From contig JAXIVH010000039.1 in assembly GCA_036785325.1 (NCBI GenBank), positions 2,358,616 through 2,422,615 on the forward strand: a DNA stretch of 64,000 nucleotides. Direction: 5' to 3'. Source of the stretch: Urophycis tenuis (taxonomy: Eukaryota > Chordata > Actinopteri > Gadiformes > Phycidae). Position numbers and translations under genes: made by a program. Positions 13,653 through 25,816 of the stretch are shown here, piece after piece. Position 1 is the first letter of the stretch; every line of letters begins with the position of its first letter. The notes below the pieces were generated by a model that worked only from the letters and a program-made list of their open reading frames with translations, had not been told where the DNA came from and made no database searches.

Positions 13653-14627
13653 GGTGCCTGCTCATGGAAGTAGCCTACTGTTCTGTCAACAGTAGTAGCA
13701 AAGTGCCTACTTCCTTCACCTAAAAGAGGGCGTGGACATTCTGGGACTCATTAGCATATCGCTGGTGACGAGACGCTGTTCTCATTTATACCTGCCGCCT
13801 GACCACGCCTACCTTACCTGCTGGGTAAGGGGGCGGAGACTATAAATTGTTTGTTCACCCCTCAGTTCGCCCTTTTTGCACTCCCTGCCAACACTCCTGT
13901 GCATCCACGCATCTTATTTGTGTGCGTCTTCAAGTTAACGTGAGTGTTCGATGCGTCATTTTGATTGTTTAATCTTGCCTTTTGTGGGGGCCTTGCCAAC
14001 ATGTGCTCTGCTGCCCTCATTCCTTTTTTCCCAGACCAAGAGTTATGTAAGATGATTGTTTGTTGTTCGACCATTTGACTGTTTAGTTATGGATTGTATA
14101 TTCGTACTTGTTTGTTGTGCATTGATTGACCACTCCGTTGAATTGTAATTGTATTGTCTTTCTTTATCTCTTTCTGATGCAGCACATGCATAAATGCAAA
14201 TGAGCGGTGGAAATAAAGAACCACAGACCTCAAAGAACAAAGCAAAGATAAATAAAGCTACTGGTGTTGCATCAAACCCTGCCTTCTCCCTTACTTCTGA
14301 AACGCAACTTGCTATTAACGTCTTCTGACCGAGACTCTGCTTGCTCACCAAACACTCACTCTCCCGAACCCCATCACCCTACAGTTTCTTCACTGGTAAA
14401 TGTGCAGATGTGCAAAATGCTTTTGATAGGTATTGAACTGTGTGATGAAATTACATGTATGCCTGGCGCCATATTGGGTTATTTACCACAGGAGGAAAAA
14501 GAAAAACATGAACCATGAACTTATTGAAGAAGACAGTTCAGTTTAGACAGAGAATGTCTAATAGGAAGACGGGCGGGCTCTGGTTCAGATCAGTTTAACA
14601 AAACAAAGCAGTAAAGTGCTAAAGAAA
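13653..14627. other. No recognised gene; promoter-like TATA region
   Basis: A GC-rich stretch (about 13790-13835) is followed by CTATAAATT near 13838, and AATAAA occurs near 14212. This spacing could mark a solo LTR, but no matching copy or target duplication was found. Confidence 0.25.
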
Positions 14628-14876
14628 ATGAGTTCAGAAAGGGAAGGTGAGGACAGTGGAGGGGCAAAGAGGAAGGAAGAGTCTGAAGAGCAGCAGAAAA
14701 GCAAGCATAGGTCACAAACATATAGGACAGAGTGGGAAAAATACCCCACTTTTGCAGGATGGCTAAAATCTGTTCCAGGAAACGATGATAAGGCAGTCTG
14801 TCGTTGTTGCATCGTCCAAATGGTGGCAGAGATCATGGTTTTAAAAAATCATAAAGTCCAAGTAACATACAGATAA
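14628..14876 (+). pseudogene. hAT-related zinc-finger exon relic
   Basis: An 82-residue frame starts in an acidic/basic tract and contains TEWEKYPTFAGWL and a CxxC pair (CRCC), followed by VAEIMVLKNHK. This order (Trp-rich segment, CxxC, then VAEI-x-LK-x-H) resembles the N-terminal zinc finger of fish hAT-like transposases. The expected second histidine after the LKNHK helix is absent, so the finger looks broken. No hAT catalytic core follows. 14877-15180 shows nothing recognisable. Confidence 0.45.
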
Positions 14877-15189
14877 AAAGAAAAATCTAGCCCCATCACA
14901 AGGGTCCATAGCACAATGCCTACAGAAACCGACTTAGAGATTTTTTTCGAATTTGAATCTTTCTAGTGTTAAATGTGCACTTTTTTCTCTGTATCATAGT
15001 TTATTTATGGTCGAGTCAAAATGTGGGCTGTCGGCATATGTTTTGCACTTAAGTAGCTCCTCCAGTTAGTGTGAGCATACACAGCTTGTTTAAATTGGCT
15101 GTAAAATTATTTGAAAAATAAAATTGTTGGAAAATAGCTATATTTTATGCGTTTGGTTCGTGTACGATAATTTTTCTCACAATAATTTT

Positions 15190-15522
15190 GAGGTTTTGGG
15201 TACGATACTTCGACTTTCTAATCTGGCAACACTGCACGTCGCCATCTCTGTCCGAACTCCGGACGCAATATCCCTTGGAAGGGCTACAGCCTTCAATAAC
15301 ACTACAGTGGGGGAGTTCTTTGAAAATCTGTCTGTAGTGATTGACAGGTGACAGAATTAATTCTTTAGTTGCAAATGTTTTATGGAGGCTTTACCTGTAA
15401 GATTTGGTTTTGATTCTGATAAGGTTCTTCCCTTTCCTCTCTTCTTTAACAGGCACGCATTCCCTCCACACATGATTTAAAATGTGGATGAAACGGTCTT
15501 TACAGCTCAAAAGCCACGGCAG
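15190..15522 (+). pseudogene. Second pogo/jerky-type transposase relic (two exon fragments)
   Basis: Fragment one (to 15349, GT donor) reads RTPDAISLGRATAFN then VGEFFENL, as in the helix-turn-helix-to-DDE linker of pogo-type transposases. Fragment two (from about 15453, AG acceptor) reads HAFPPHMI, a stop, then NVDET and AQKPRQ followed by a GT donor. The Asp of NVDET is the first catalytic residue of the DDE_1 domain. A TAA replaces the expected Trp codon before it. No later catalytic exons are present; a Rex1 LINE begins about 370 bases downstream. Confidence 0.6.
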
Positions 15523-15889
15523 GTAAGCTACACATGATACACTAGAGAGCACCAGACTGATACTGAGTGGCTTGTGATAATGACCAGCTAGCGGGAATTA
15601 CACTCAAGGAAATAGATTGAACAGTTAGCTATAAGGCAGCCAGGTCCATCATATTGATGTGGCATAGACACGTGGTTCCGTTTGAAAAATACACAATTTT
15701 ATTTAGAAAGACTAATTTTCTTAAATCACCAAACCATTCATACAAGGAGGGGAAGCCGTATCAGGGCTGAGGCCTACTGGTGTGATGAGGGGAGGTTAAT
15801 ACTTAGTGAGAGGAATCCCAGGGAAAGAGCACCGGACCACCTGTGCAAATCACAACCACACGATACAGGAGGGACAAATCAGGGGTGCT

Positions 15890-17810
15890 CGATACACACA
15901 CACACCACCGCCACCGGGGACACCAGGACCACCACCTTCGGCTCTCTTTTCACTCCCGGCCCCTTCACACCTTCACCCTGCCCCACCCCTCCCCCCTGCT
16001 CTGCATACTGTCCTCCACTACCTGAGGACCCTATCCCTCCTCCCCCAACGGACACCTCTACAGTTTCCTTCACACCTGACCTGGTGAGAAGACAACTGAT
16101 TAGACTCAACTCTGGCAAAGCGGCGGGCCCTCATGGTGTGTTCCCCAGGGTACTTAAAGCCTGTGCCCCCCAGCTGTGTGGAGTACTTAATCATGTCTTC
16201 AACCTGAGCCTGCACCTCCAAAAGGTCCCTCTGATGTGGAAGACGTCCTGCCTCGTTCCTGTCCCAAAGACGCTGCGCCCCAGCAGCCCCATATCATGAA
16301 GACCCTGGAGAGGCTCGTTCTGGACCAGCTTAGGCCAATGGTCAGACCCTTCTCGGACCAGCTGCAGTTCGCCTACCAGCCCAGCCTGGGAGTCGAGGAC
16401 TGCATCATCTACCTGTTGAACAAAGTCTACTCTCATCTAGACAAGCCGGCGAGCACTGTGAGAGTCATGTTCTTTGACTTCTCCAGTGCTTTCAACACCT
16501 TACGGCCGGGTCTCCTAGGTGAGAAGATGGCGGCGATGCAGGTTGATGCTCCCTTGGTGTCCTGGATTGTTGACTACCTGATGGGCAGACAACAGTTTGT
16601 ACGCCTACAGAACTGTGTATCTGACAGGGTGGTTAGCAACACGGGCCCCACAAGGGATGGTCCTTTCTCCCTTTCTCTTCACCCTCTACACCTCAGACTT
16701 CAGCTATTGCACTGAGTCCTGCCACCTTCAGAAGTTTTCTGATGACTCCGCAATAGTTGGCTGTATTGAAGGGGGTGATGAGGGTGAGTGTAGGACTGGG
16801 CAACTTTGTCTCTTGGTGTGAGCTGAACCATCTACAGCTCAATGCTACAAAGACAAAGGAGCTCATTGTGGACCTAAGGAGGGTCAATACACCGGTGGGC
16901 CCTGTGTTCATCCAGGGGGTTCCAGTCGACACTGTTGAGGAGTACAAGTACCTGGGGGTGTACTTCAACAACAAGTTGGACTGGACCAGGAACACAGAGG
17001 CCGTCTACAAGAAGGGCGAAAGCCGACTCTTTTTTCTGAGGAGGCTAAGGTCCTTCAACATCTGCAGGACAATGCTGAGGATGTTCTATGAGTCTGTTAT
17101 TGCCAGTGCGATCTTCTTTGCTGTCACATGCTGGGGCAGTGGGATGAGGGTTGCGGACACCAATAGACTTAATAGACTCATCAAGAGGGCTGGTGATGTA
17201 GTGGGTGAGGAATTGGACACTCTAACTACCATGGCAGATAGGAGGATGCTGTCCAGGCTACGGACTATCATGGACAATGGCTCTCACCCTCTCTTTTCCA
17301 CCCTGGCTCAGCGGAGGAGTTCCTTCAGCAGAAGACTCCTCTCACCGAGATGCACCACAGAGCGACATAGGAAGTCATTCCTGCCTGTGGTCATCAAACT
17401 ATACAATTTGTCACTTTCATCATAGTTTCTGCTGCACAACAGGTTATTCATTCATATTGCATAACTGGTCATTTCTTTTAATGTCACTGCATAACTGGTC
17501 ATCTCTTGCACAACTGGTCTTTTTTACAACATAGAATCTGACATGCTACATCCTTGCGTATGCTATCACCTCTCAGTGTATGCCTGGTTGTATGTACATT
17601 TATGTATATTTCTTTATGTATGTATATTTTTTTGTATATTGCTTACATAGGTTTATATTTTACATAGAATATATAAATATATAATATAAACCTTACACTT
17701 TACTTTACGTAGAGTGTCTGTCTCTTCTTTCTTTTTGCACTGGAGTATTGTATTGTAACGAATGCAATTTCCCTCAGGGATCATTAAAGTACGTCTGTCT
17801 GTCTGTCAGC
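15890..17810 (+). mobile_element. Rex1-type LINE, 5'-truncated
   Basis: The element contains a reverse-transcriptase region and ends in a GATCATTAAAGTA tail followed by GTCT repeats, as is usual for fish Rex1 3' ends. The motif FSSAFNT (near 16479) is the signature stretch known in Rex1. The endonuclease half is missing and the 5' edge is estimated. Confidence 0.75.
15950..17425 (+). pseudogene. Rex1 reverse transcriptase, multiply frameshifted
   Basis: The reading path uses three frames. Up to about 16290 it reads LNSGKAAGPHGVFPRVL and WKTSCLVPVPKT. From about 16275 it reads IMKTLERLVLDQL through FFDFSSAFNTL. Near 16640 it shifts again to APQGMVLSPFLF and FSDDSAIVG, the catalytic Asp-Asp box. 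A last shift near 16795 leads into LQLNATKTKELIVDLRR and the C-terminal TTERHRKSFLP, stop at 17423-17425. A small deletion removes the conserved YRPVALTS segment between the first two pieces. The copy cannot encode a working enzyme. Confidence 0.8.
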
Positions 17811-18649
17811 ATCCGAAAGGACAAGATAAAACAATAAGTGGGATTCGATCATCAAAAGGAAAAGAAAGAAAACAATAACCAACCAATAATATCCTAACCT
17901 CTGAATTGGCAGCAACTAAGTTGCAAAGAATGAAAACAATACAAGCCGCCAGTACCACTAATGGTTCAGGTAAAGAAAATTAATATAGTCAACAAAAGTA
18001 CGTAACTAACATAACCAAACTTAACCCAAAACAACAACAACTCAAAAGAAACAATCTGTTTAGCTGAAATCACTATATAACAGAAAACAAACATCTGAAA
18101 TTTGATCCCACAGTCCGTTAAAACATAGTTAGAATGATGAATGAGAGTTAAAATGAGACCCCGTTGACCACAAGGCCACGCTAATCCACGCCACTGACTA
18201 GCAGCCTGAATAGCGATCAGCTGTTGAAGCAGGGTCCAAAGAGCAGCGCAGACAGCCGCAAAAATCAAGATCGGACAGCACCGCAGAAGTGACAGGCTAG
18301 ACCGGAAAGCAGCGGAGTCTAAGCATCAGGGCTTCTCAAAGCTGCCCTAACACAAACAAATGATTAGTACGGTACACTCATGCTTTGGAGATAAACTGAA
18401 CAGGCAATCATGAGATGCACATACCGATAAGTGAGTCTACGGACAGTCGGAGGAGAGCTTTACCCATTCAGCGGGACACACAAGGCGTTTGGCATAGGAG
18501 GGGACTCACAGCGATGCCTAATAAAAGCAAAGCTACTTGTAAGACACAAAGCAGACATCTATAAAAAAATCACACTAATACAACGGTGAAGCTACCACTA
18601 ACTTACCTGCTCGTGAGAGCACGGAGTGAGGCGACCAGGAAGTGGGCGG
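17811..18649. other. No recognised feature
   Basis: AT-rich sequence without a credible ORF, terminal repeat or tRNA-like box that I can see. It lies between the Rex1 3' tail and the 3' remnant of the interrupted L2. Confidence 0.4.
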
Positions 18650-19353
18650 GTAACCAGTGCAAAGATTTAAGAACGGGCGTGATGTGTTGATATATCTTGG
18701 TAGCAGTAAGAATACGTGCAGCTGCATTTTGAATTAGTTGTAACCTCTGAATACTTGATTTTGGGAGTCCAGTGAATAAACCATCACAGTAATCTAATCT
18801 ACTTGTTATAAATGCATGGATTAATTTTTCTGAGTCTGATTTTGACAGAAAGCCCCGTAATTTGGAGATATTTTTGAAATGATAGATGATCTTGTAATGT
18901 GGTTGATATGATTCCTTGCTTCAGTTTTGCTGTCAAGAGAGAGAGTTGAGATGTGCTGCAATTTTCTGTCTCTGAGCCTGTGCACCAAAGATGAGTATTT
19001 CTGTTTTGTCTTTGTTTAGTTGTAAAACATTTTCTGACATCCATTGATTAATATATTTGATACACTGAGTGAGGGATATTATGGGTGATAGGTCATCTGG
19101 GTGTAGTGAAATGTAAAGTTGCGAATCGTCTGGATAATTATGGTAACTAAGATTATGTTTACGTATAACATGAGAGTGGAAGCATATAAAGATTGAACAG
19201 CAGTGGTCCCAGAATTGACCCCTGAGGTACCCCACATGTAGTGTTCATTTTGTTGGAGTTGAATTCACCAATGGAGACATAAAACTGCCTATAATAAAGG
19301 TAGGTTCTGAACCAATTTAGAACTAAGCCAGACAAGCCAACCCACCTTTCAAG
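18650..19353 (-). pseudogene. Interrupted L2-type LINE, 3' segment
   Basis: Read on the minus strand from 19353 the segment continues the reverse transcriptase: WVGLSGLVLNWF, then GILGPLL-like sequence, the catalytic box (YPDDSQLYIS in place of YADDTQLYIS), NVLQLNKDKTEIL, and the thumb ITSRLDYCDGLF and LQLIQNAAARIL. It stops near 18650 after LKSLHWLP. The start joins 20690 in frame once the hAT MITE and one copy of its 8-bp duplication are removed. Several frame breaks and the Ala-to-Pro change in the catalytic box show it is dead. Confidence 0.8.
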
Positions 19354-20232
19354 TAGGGATGTGACTTTCAGTCCAAAACACTATTCGAAATTCGCTAGAC
19401 ACTATTCGAATTTTATTCGAAAATTGACCCCCCCCCAAAAAAAAACACACACACACACACACACACGCGCGCTCACGTGCGACATCCCCCTCCTTCAACC
19501 ACCACATACACACACGAAAGAAAGGGTAGACTTTAACCAAACAGTTTACTGAATCAATAAGAACATTACAGAACGGTAAAATGGGCATATTCCCTGAGCG
19601 ATTTATCTCAGCTACAGCATGACAACAAACAAACAGTTACCTGTTAGGCGGAACCGGGTGAAACAGTTTCAGCAACGAGATCGAATGGATTTAACAGAAA
19701 TAGCGAAGTAAACCTATTGCATATTTTTATTCAGAAAAATCAACATGTCAACGTGTTCGGGGTGGAGACGTGTGCGCAGCCTATTAACTATCCTACAGGT
19801 GTAGGTACCAGATCGGCTCGGCTTCCAAATCGGCTCGGGGTCCGTCGTTTACTGATGACGTCACACAACATGATTGAATGTACTCCCATTCAAGCGTACA
19901 GCCAATCATATTGTCACATACGTCGGACAGTTGTGATTGGCTGTACGTCAGACAGTTTAATTTTTTTCGTGTTGATTGGCGATCGGATGGACAACTTTTA
20001 CAAGGAAATTAATTTCCTCCAAAATAGAGTTTACCATACCTTGACCATCACTAGACCCAAACCAGAGAGCCAAGAAGCAATAAACTGCTTTTTATTTTGA
20101 CTACGTGTGTGTGGACTCCAATTTATGTTAGGCAAAAAATTTACATAAAACATGAGAAGAATTGTAATTTTTCTGTTGGACTTATGTATATGTGTATACA
20201 AATACACACACACAGAGATAAGTGAAACATAG

Positions 20233-20280
<48 letters not shown>

Positions 20281-20682
20281 CTGAGATAACTGAAAATCTG
20301 TCCATCTAGCTATTATCGTAAAAGTCGAATGCAATTTAGTTTGTCCGAGTGGCGTTGCTGTAGATAGCGTATTGTGTGACGTCATCAGCAGACGAAGGAC
20401 CCCGAGCCGTTTTGGAAGCCGAGCCGATCTGGTACCTACATCTGTAGCGGAGAACACGCGCATATGTCAGCTTAAATGTTGTTTAGGGACTAGGAAACCT
20501 CTTCATTTTTTGTTTTTTACCACGTGAAACGTAATTAGGTTCGGACCTATAGTTCTATGTAAACAATGCGGCATTCTTTCCCAGTAAAACGCAATACTAG
20601 TGAATGCAGCATTAGAAATGAGTATTCTTTATTCGAACGTGTCACAAATATTCGACTATTCGAAAATCGTGTCCCAACCCTA
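19354..20682. mobile_element. hAT-type non-autonomous element, 1329 bp, 8-bp duplication CTTTCAAG
   Basis: The left end TAGGGATGTGAC and the inverted right end TAGGGTTGGGAC match. CTTTCAAG flanks both sides (19346-19353, 20683-20690). Removing the element and one duplicate rejoins the L2 frame (LLERLE to RWVGLSG). ATTCGAA repeats lie near both ends. No transposase is present. The element was later hit by the MITE at 19796. Confidence 0.85.
19796..20444. mobile_element. MITE with long inverted ends, 649 bp, TA duplication
   Basis: The left end CAGGTGTAGGTACCAGATCG and the inverted right end CAGATGTAGGTACCAGATCG match over at least 70 bases with about five differences. TA flanks both sides. 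It contains a (TA)n tract at 20233-20276 and has no coding capacity. Confidence 0.8.
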
Positions 20683-20857
20683 CTTTCAAGCCTTTCGAGT
20701 AGGATTTTGTGGTCAACGGTATCGAACGCAGAACTAACATCAAGTATAACAAGAATGGAAATTTTTTTGGAGTCTGTGTTTATATGTAGATCATTTAAAA
20801 CTTGAATGAGTGCTGTTTCAGTGCTATGGTGGGGACGAAAACCAGACTGATAAGTAT
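20683..20857 (-). pseudogene. Interrupted L2-type LINE, middle segment
   Basis: On the minus strand it reads DTYQSGFRPHHSTETALIQV and ILDVSSAFDTVDHKILLERLE, the fingers-palm part of L2 reverse transcriptase with the first catalytic Asp. Upstream it joins 38150 in frame (SLLDT then YQSGF) once the 20858-38146 transposon is removed. Downstream it joins 19353. Confidence 0.9.
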
Positions 20858-21053
20858 CAGGGATTCTTGAGACAAGGGACTTTGATTTCAAGGGTGTTTA
20901 ATTTCTAAAAATAAAAGGTTGATTTTTCCAAAATATATCTATATATTATAGTTGTCCCAGGTGCTGGCCTTTTGATGCTGTTGAAATACAATCCCCCAGG
21001 TTTAACATTTTTAACATTTTTTTTTCATGTTTGCTGGACAAGCCTGGGATTTT

Positions 21054-21440
21054 GTCAACACCGTAAGACACAAAGAAACATAGAAATATGTATTTTGAAT
21101 ACACTTATTGCAGTTATTTTGACTACTGGAGGTTATTTTAATCTGTTATTCAATCCATGTTTTTAAACTAATACTATTACTTTAAAATTTATATATCATC
21201 AAGCTGCCAATTATTATAACTGGGGAAATATACATTTACACATTTATTTTTTAATCTCAAAAACAAACAATGTTAGTCAGCAATACAGAAATGACACATT
21301 TATTTAGGAAATGCAGTTTTCATTGAGATGTGAGAAAATGTAATAAAATATCTTTTTAAAAACAAAAATGAACAGTAAACTCATCTTATGGAGTTGACCA
21401 GCTGTTTACGGTGTCAAACGCACATCTTACGGTGTTGACG
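21054..21440. repeat. Left subterminal repeats of the 4-bp-duplication transposon
   Basis: One inverted copy GTCAACACCGTAAGA (21054-21068) is followed by direct copies near 21384, 21405 (partial) and 21425 of TCTTAYGGWGTTGAC. The right arm has the same order: inverted first, then direct. Confidence 0.8.
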
Positions 21441-21596
21441 AATTAGAAGAGAACTGGAGATAACTTCATTTAACATGGCCATTGAACTTCAAAAACTCAA
21501 CTTTTCAACTGTAACATTTCAGGATAAAAGGCCATTTAATATCAATCCTTATTTTTGCACTCACACCCACTTTAAAAACAGAAACTTGGCAGTAGG

Positions 21597-21722
21597 CATA
21601 TCGGATCTCTTGAAAAGTCCATAAACTCATATCTGATCTCTTGAACAGTCCATAAACTCATATTGGATCTCTTGAACAGTCCATAAACTCATATCAGATC
21701 TCTTGAACAGTCCATAAACTCA
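21597..21722. repeat. 31-bp tandem repeat, four copies
   Basis: Units start at 21597, 21628, 21659 and 21690 and share GATCTCTTGAACAGTCCATA. The copies are directly adjacent with no spacers, so this is not a CRISPR array. Confidence 0.9.
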
Positions 21723-21811
21723 TCAAATTTACAGATCATGGAATGTTCATTAATTCATCCTTTGGAAATGGAAAATTCTCTGTAAATCTTGAACTCATCT
21801 TATATCATGGC

Positions 21812-22095
21812 ATGAATTTACCACCTGGCAACAACCGATTGAAAAGGTCCTCATCTAGGAAGTCCATGACCTCTGAGGAGAGCTGGTAGATATCCCTTGT
21901 GCGGCTTGTGCGGACTGGTAATGATGGGTGAATTTTGACTATGATGTCAGTAGATGGAACATAGGAGACATCCTGGCTCCCTTGTTTCCTTTGGAAACTA
22001 CTACGTGGCCCATGAGGGTGGAAAAATTCCACTTGAACATCCCCGTGTTCTTGATCTGTTTTAAGCACTTTAGCCAGCCACCAATTGTAATAATA
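21812..22095 (-). pseudogene. C-terminal exon of the dispersed transposase
   Basis: The minus-strand frame reads WWLAKVLKTD, VQVEFFHPHGP and STDIIVKIHPSLPV. A Trp-rich module of this kind is common at the C-terminus of the same transposase-like proteins in fish. It is cut off upstream by the L2 inserted at 22088-25790, whose tail supplies the spurious Tyr run in the open frame. Together with 26690-27296 and 36216-37030 it forms one gene. Confidence 0.6.
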
Positions 22096-22293
22096 ATAAT
22101 AATGCATTTTATTTAAAAAAGCGCCTTTCATGTCACTCAAGGACACTGTACATACAGAAAAAGATAAATAAAATTAAAATCACATAGGGAGGTAGACAAG
22201 ACAGTTAAAAAGGACCACGGTAGAGAAAAAACATTTTACAAAAAAGAGATAAAATAAGTAGAAATAAGGCAGATAAAACAAGAAGCAAGGAGG

Positions 22294-24560
22294 CTAAAGG
22301 GAGAAGGCTGTCCGGAAGAGGTGGGTTTTGAGGCGTGTTTTGAAGAGGGGGAGAGAGTCACAGTTCCGGAGGTCAGGTGGCAGGTTGTTCCAGAGTCGTG
22401 GAGCAGAGCGACTGAAGGCTCTGCCCCCCATTGTGCTGAGGCGGACAGGGGGCACAGAGAGGTGGATGGAGGAGGAGGATCTGAGGGAACGGGTGGGGAT
22501 GGTGATGTGCAGGAGGTCGGACAGGTAGGGAGGGGCGAGGTTGTGGATGGCCATGAATGTGAAGAGGAGGAGTTTGAAGGTGATGCGGTGGGTTATAGGA
22601 AGCCAGTGGAGATCCTGGAGGACAGGGGTGATGTGGTGGTCGGAGGGGGTCTTAGTGATGATGCGGGCGGCAGAGTTTTGGACCAATTGAAGTTTACGGA
22701 GGGACTTGAGAGGGAGGCCGAAGAGGAGAGAGTTGCAATAATCAAGACGGGAGGTGACGAGGCTGTGGACAAGGATGGCGGCGGTGTGGGGGGTGAGGAA
22801 GGGGCGGAGTCTGTTAATGTTGCGTAGGTGGAAATATGCAGTGCGGGTAATGGAGTTGATGTGAGACTGGAGGGAGAGTGTGCTGTCGAGGATGACACCC
22901 AAGCTCTTTACCTGAGGGGAGGGGGAAACTGAGGAGCCGTCGATGGTGAGAGAGAAGGTGTTGACTTTGGCTAGGGTGGATTTAGTGCCGAGGAGGAGAA
23001 TTTCAGTTTTATTGCAGTTGAGTTGGAGGAAGTTTGAGGTGAACCAGGTTTTTAGCTCGGAAAGACAAGACGTGAGGGAGGGGGGTGGGAATGAGGAGTT
23101 GGGTTTGCAGGAAAGGTAGAGCTGGGTGTCGTCCGCGAAGCAGTGGAACTGGATGTTGAACTTGCGGAGGATTTGGCCGAGGGGGAGGAGATAGATAATG
23201 AAAAGGAGAGGCCCCAAGACAGATCCCTGGGGCACACCTGCAGTGACTGGGGAGGGATTTGAGGTGAAAGATTTAAGTTGTACGAACTGGGTGCGGCCTG
23301 TGAGGTAGGAGTTGAACCAGCTGAGGGTAGTGTGGGAGAGGCCAATGGAGGAGAGTCTACTGAGGAGGATGGGGTGTGAGATGGTGTCGAAGGCCGCACT
23401 CAGATCGAGGAGGATGAGGATGGAGACGAGACCAGAGTCGGCTGCAATGAGGAGGTCATTGGAGATTTTGATTAGGGCCGACTCTGGGCTGTGACGGGGG
23501 CGAAAACCGGACTGAAAAGGCTCATAGAGTGAGTGAAGGGATAGGTGGGAGTGAAGTTGGGTAGTGACAGTCTTTTCGAGGGTTTTGGAGATGAAGGGTA
23601 AGTTAGAGATGGGGCGGAGGTTAGAGTAGTTATTGGGGTCTAAGCCGGGTTTCTTAAGTACGGGGGTGACGGCGGCGGTTTTAAATAGTGAAGGGACTAT
23701 TCCGGTCGAGAGTGAGGAGTGAATAATGGCGGTAATGAGAGGCAGGAGGGAGGGGAGGCAGGATTTGACTAGGGTAGAGGGGAGGGGGTCGAGCTGACAG
23801 GTGGTGGGCTTAGATTTATGGATGAGGTTAGAGATTTCGGGGGGAGTGGGGAGGGCAAAGCTGGAGAAGGGATGACGAGTAGGGAGAGGCTCTGGTGGGG
23901 AGAGAGGGGGGGAGGTGGGATGAAGGTGCTGGTGAATGGTGTGGATTTTCAGGATGAAGTAGTCCAGGATGGAGTTGCAGGATGCCGTGGAGTAGAAGTG
24001 GGGGGGCAGAGAATTGGGTGGGTGAAGGATTTTATTGAGGACAGAGAAGAGTGTTTTGGAGTTACCTTGATTAGTGAGAATGAGGCCAGAGTAGTAAATG
24101 GATTTGGTCTGGGACATGAGGTCCTTGTATTGTAAGATGTGGGAGGTGTACATGTCCTTGTGGATGGTGAGACCGGTTCATTTGTGGAGGCGCTCAAGTT
24201 GGCGGTTTTTAGCTTTCATGGACCTGAGCTCGGGGGTAAACCAGGGGGCAGATGTGGAGAAGGAAACAGACCGGGTTTTCAGGGGGGTGATAGAGGTGAG
24301 AGTGGTGGAGAGGCAGGTGTTGTAGAGAGTGGCGAGATCATTAGGGTTTGAGGTAGGGTCAGGGGTTGGAAAGCTGTCGATGTTGGAGCAGAGGGTGGCA
24401 ATGTTAATGTCCTTGATGGCACGGAATGAGATGAGACGGGGAGACTTGATTATGGAGAGGCGGAGTACTGCGTTAAAAGTGAGGAGGGAGTGGTCTGAGG
24501 CGGGGAAAAGTTCAGCAGTGGGCTTAGAGGGGGTGAGACCGGAGCAGCAGACTAGGTCTA
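22294..24560 (-). CDS. L2 ORF, reverse-transcriptase half
   Basis: An open frame of more than 600 codons holds the whole reverse transcriptase. Landmarks in order: LRPISNLPFISKTLEKTV, PFQSGFRPRHS, ILLDLSAAFDTISH (first catalytic Asp), AGVPQGSVLGPLLF, CFADDTQLYLS (catalytic Asp pair), NCNKTEILLLG and the C-terminal LRKLQLVQNSAARII. The stop lies just before the 3' tail. Apart from the shift near 24585 I see no disabling change, so insertion was fairly recent. The polymerase copies element RNA into DNA at a nicked target. Confidence 0.85.
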
Positions 24561-25459
24561 GAGAGTGGCCTTGGGGTGGGGAAATCTACCAGGTTTTGTA
24601 GGCCAAAACTATCTAGACAGGATGTGAAGTCTCTGGTGAGAGGCAGGTTGGTGTTGTCCATATGGATATTGAAGTCACCTAGCAGGATTATGTTGAGTGA
24701 GAGAGTGGATAGGTGAGTGAGCAGAGTAGAGAAATCACTGATAAAATCGCTGTGTGGCTTAGGGGGGCGGTAAAATGTAGCGATGATGGTAGGTGTGGGT
24801 CCGGTAAGCTTAAAAACAAGGCATTCAAAGGAGGTGAATGCAGGGACAGAGACGGGCAGGACTTTCCACTTCTCGCGGTGAATTACCGCGAGACCTCCTC
24901 CGCGGCCGTTGCCACGGGGACGGGAGATGTAAACAAAGCCAGGGGGAGTAGAGTCGTTGAGTGGAGAGAAGTCGTTAGGCTGTTGCCAGGTTTCAGTTAA
25001 AAAGAGAAAGTCAAGCTTACGGTCAGTGAGGACGTCTTGGACGAGATGACCTTTACTTGTGAGTGAGCGGATGTTGAGCAGACCGAAGTTGACAGCGGAG
25101 GAGTCGTGCTTAGTGGTACCATTAGCCGACCTGGCTAGGCTGGCTAGTGCATGGCGGTTGACGGTACGGCCGGTGTTGTTGGGGGAGCGACGAGAGGTGG
25201 ACCAGGTGGAGTTGAGTGAGCCGGGGTTGTTGCTGTGCTGGACGTGTCTGCGGGACCCACGGTGGATGTAGCGCCGACGAGGGGGGCGAGCGATGTCCGG
25301 GTGATGTAGCAGCTCCGGTGGTGGGGGCTCGAGTACAGTCCAGCGGATCCGGAGAAGGTCGGAGACGGAGTAGTGGAGTAGTCCAGCCACAGGTTGATGG
25401 CAGAACGACAGGAGTATCCAGATCAGTCCAGACCAGGTGAGGTAGTTGTTATGCCACAT
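24560..25459 (-). CDS. L2 ORF, endonuclease half
   Basis: The frame opens with MWHNNYLTWSG and a Pro/Arg-rich N-terminal region. The endonuclease follows: LLNIRSLTSKG, FLFLTETW (catalytic Glu), GRGGGLAVIH, IIATFYRPP and ILLGDFNIHMD (catalytic Asp/Asn). The frame runs to QNLVDFPT near 24585, where a single-base shift separates it from the reverse-transcriptase half. Without the shift endonuclease and reverse transcriptase would be one polypeptide, the usual L2 arrangement. The protein nicks target DNA for target-primed reverse transcription. Confidence 0.8.
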
Positions 25460-25816
25460 GACGAGGTTAGCAGATAGCTACCAGCGTTAGCCAGGGCACA
25501 GGTGGGTGGGGGTGCCGGAGCGACAGCGGTAGTAAACAGCGCAAGAGAAGCTAATGGCTGGGGTGATTCACGCAGGAGTGCGCAAACTAAACAATAAGTG
25601 CCCCGAAGACTAGAGGAGCACAAGTCAAGAGGAGGTAGACAAACACGTAGATAGACACGTAGGGGCTGCAACGACTTACGACTACCAACGATTACCAGCG
25701 AGCAGCGGCAACAAACATGCCAGCGTCCGCTCCCTCCAAGCTCCCCCCTTGTAGTCATAAACCACAGCAAGCCAATCCTCTGTGTTGATGTCACTCGGCC
25801 CCACTGCTGACATTAA

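Larger units (their letters stand above)
22088..25790 (-). mobile_element. Nearly complete L2-type LINE
   Basis: The element encodes an apurinic-like endonuclease and reverse transcriptase on the minus strand and ends in an ATT-repeat tail at about 22088-22103. The 5' edge is approximate. It sits inside the 4-bp-duplication transposon, between its last two transposase exons. It belongs to a different subfamily from the interrupted L2 around it, since their proteins differ at most non-catalytic positions. Confidence 0.85.

Noticed and set aside
21597..21722. 31-bp repeats resembling a CRISPR array
   Set aside because: Units are directly adjacent without unique spacers and lie in a fish transposon.
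22321..25440. Several plus-strand ORFs of 60-168 codons
   Set aside because: They are antisense shadows of the L2 endonuclease and reverse transcriptase.
25059..25440. Possible host gene upstream of the L2
   Set aside because: Plus-strand frames here are antisense to the L2 N-terminal region.
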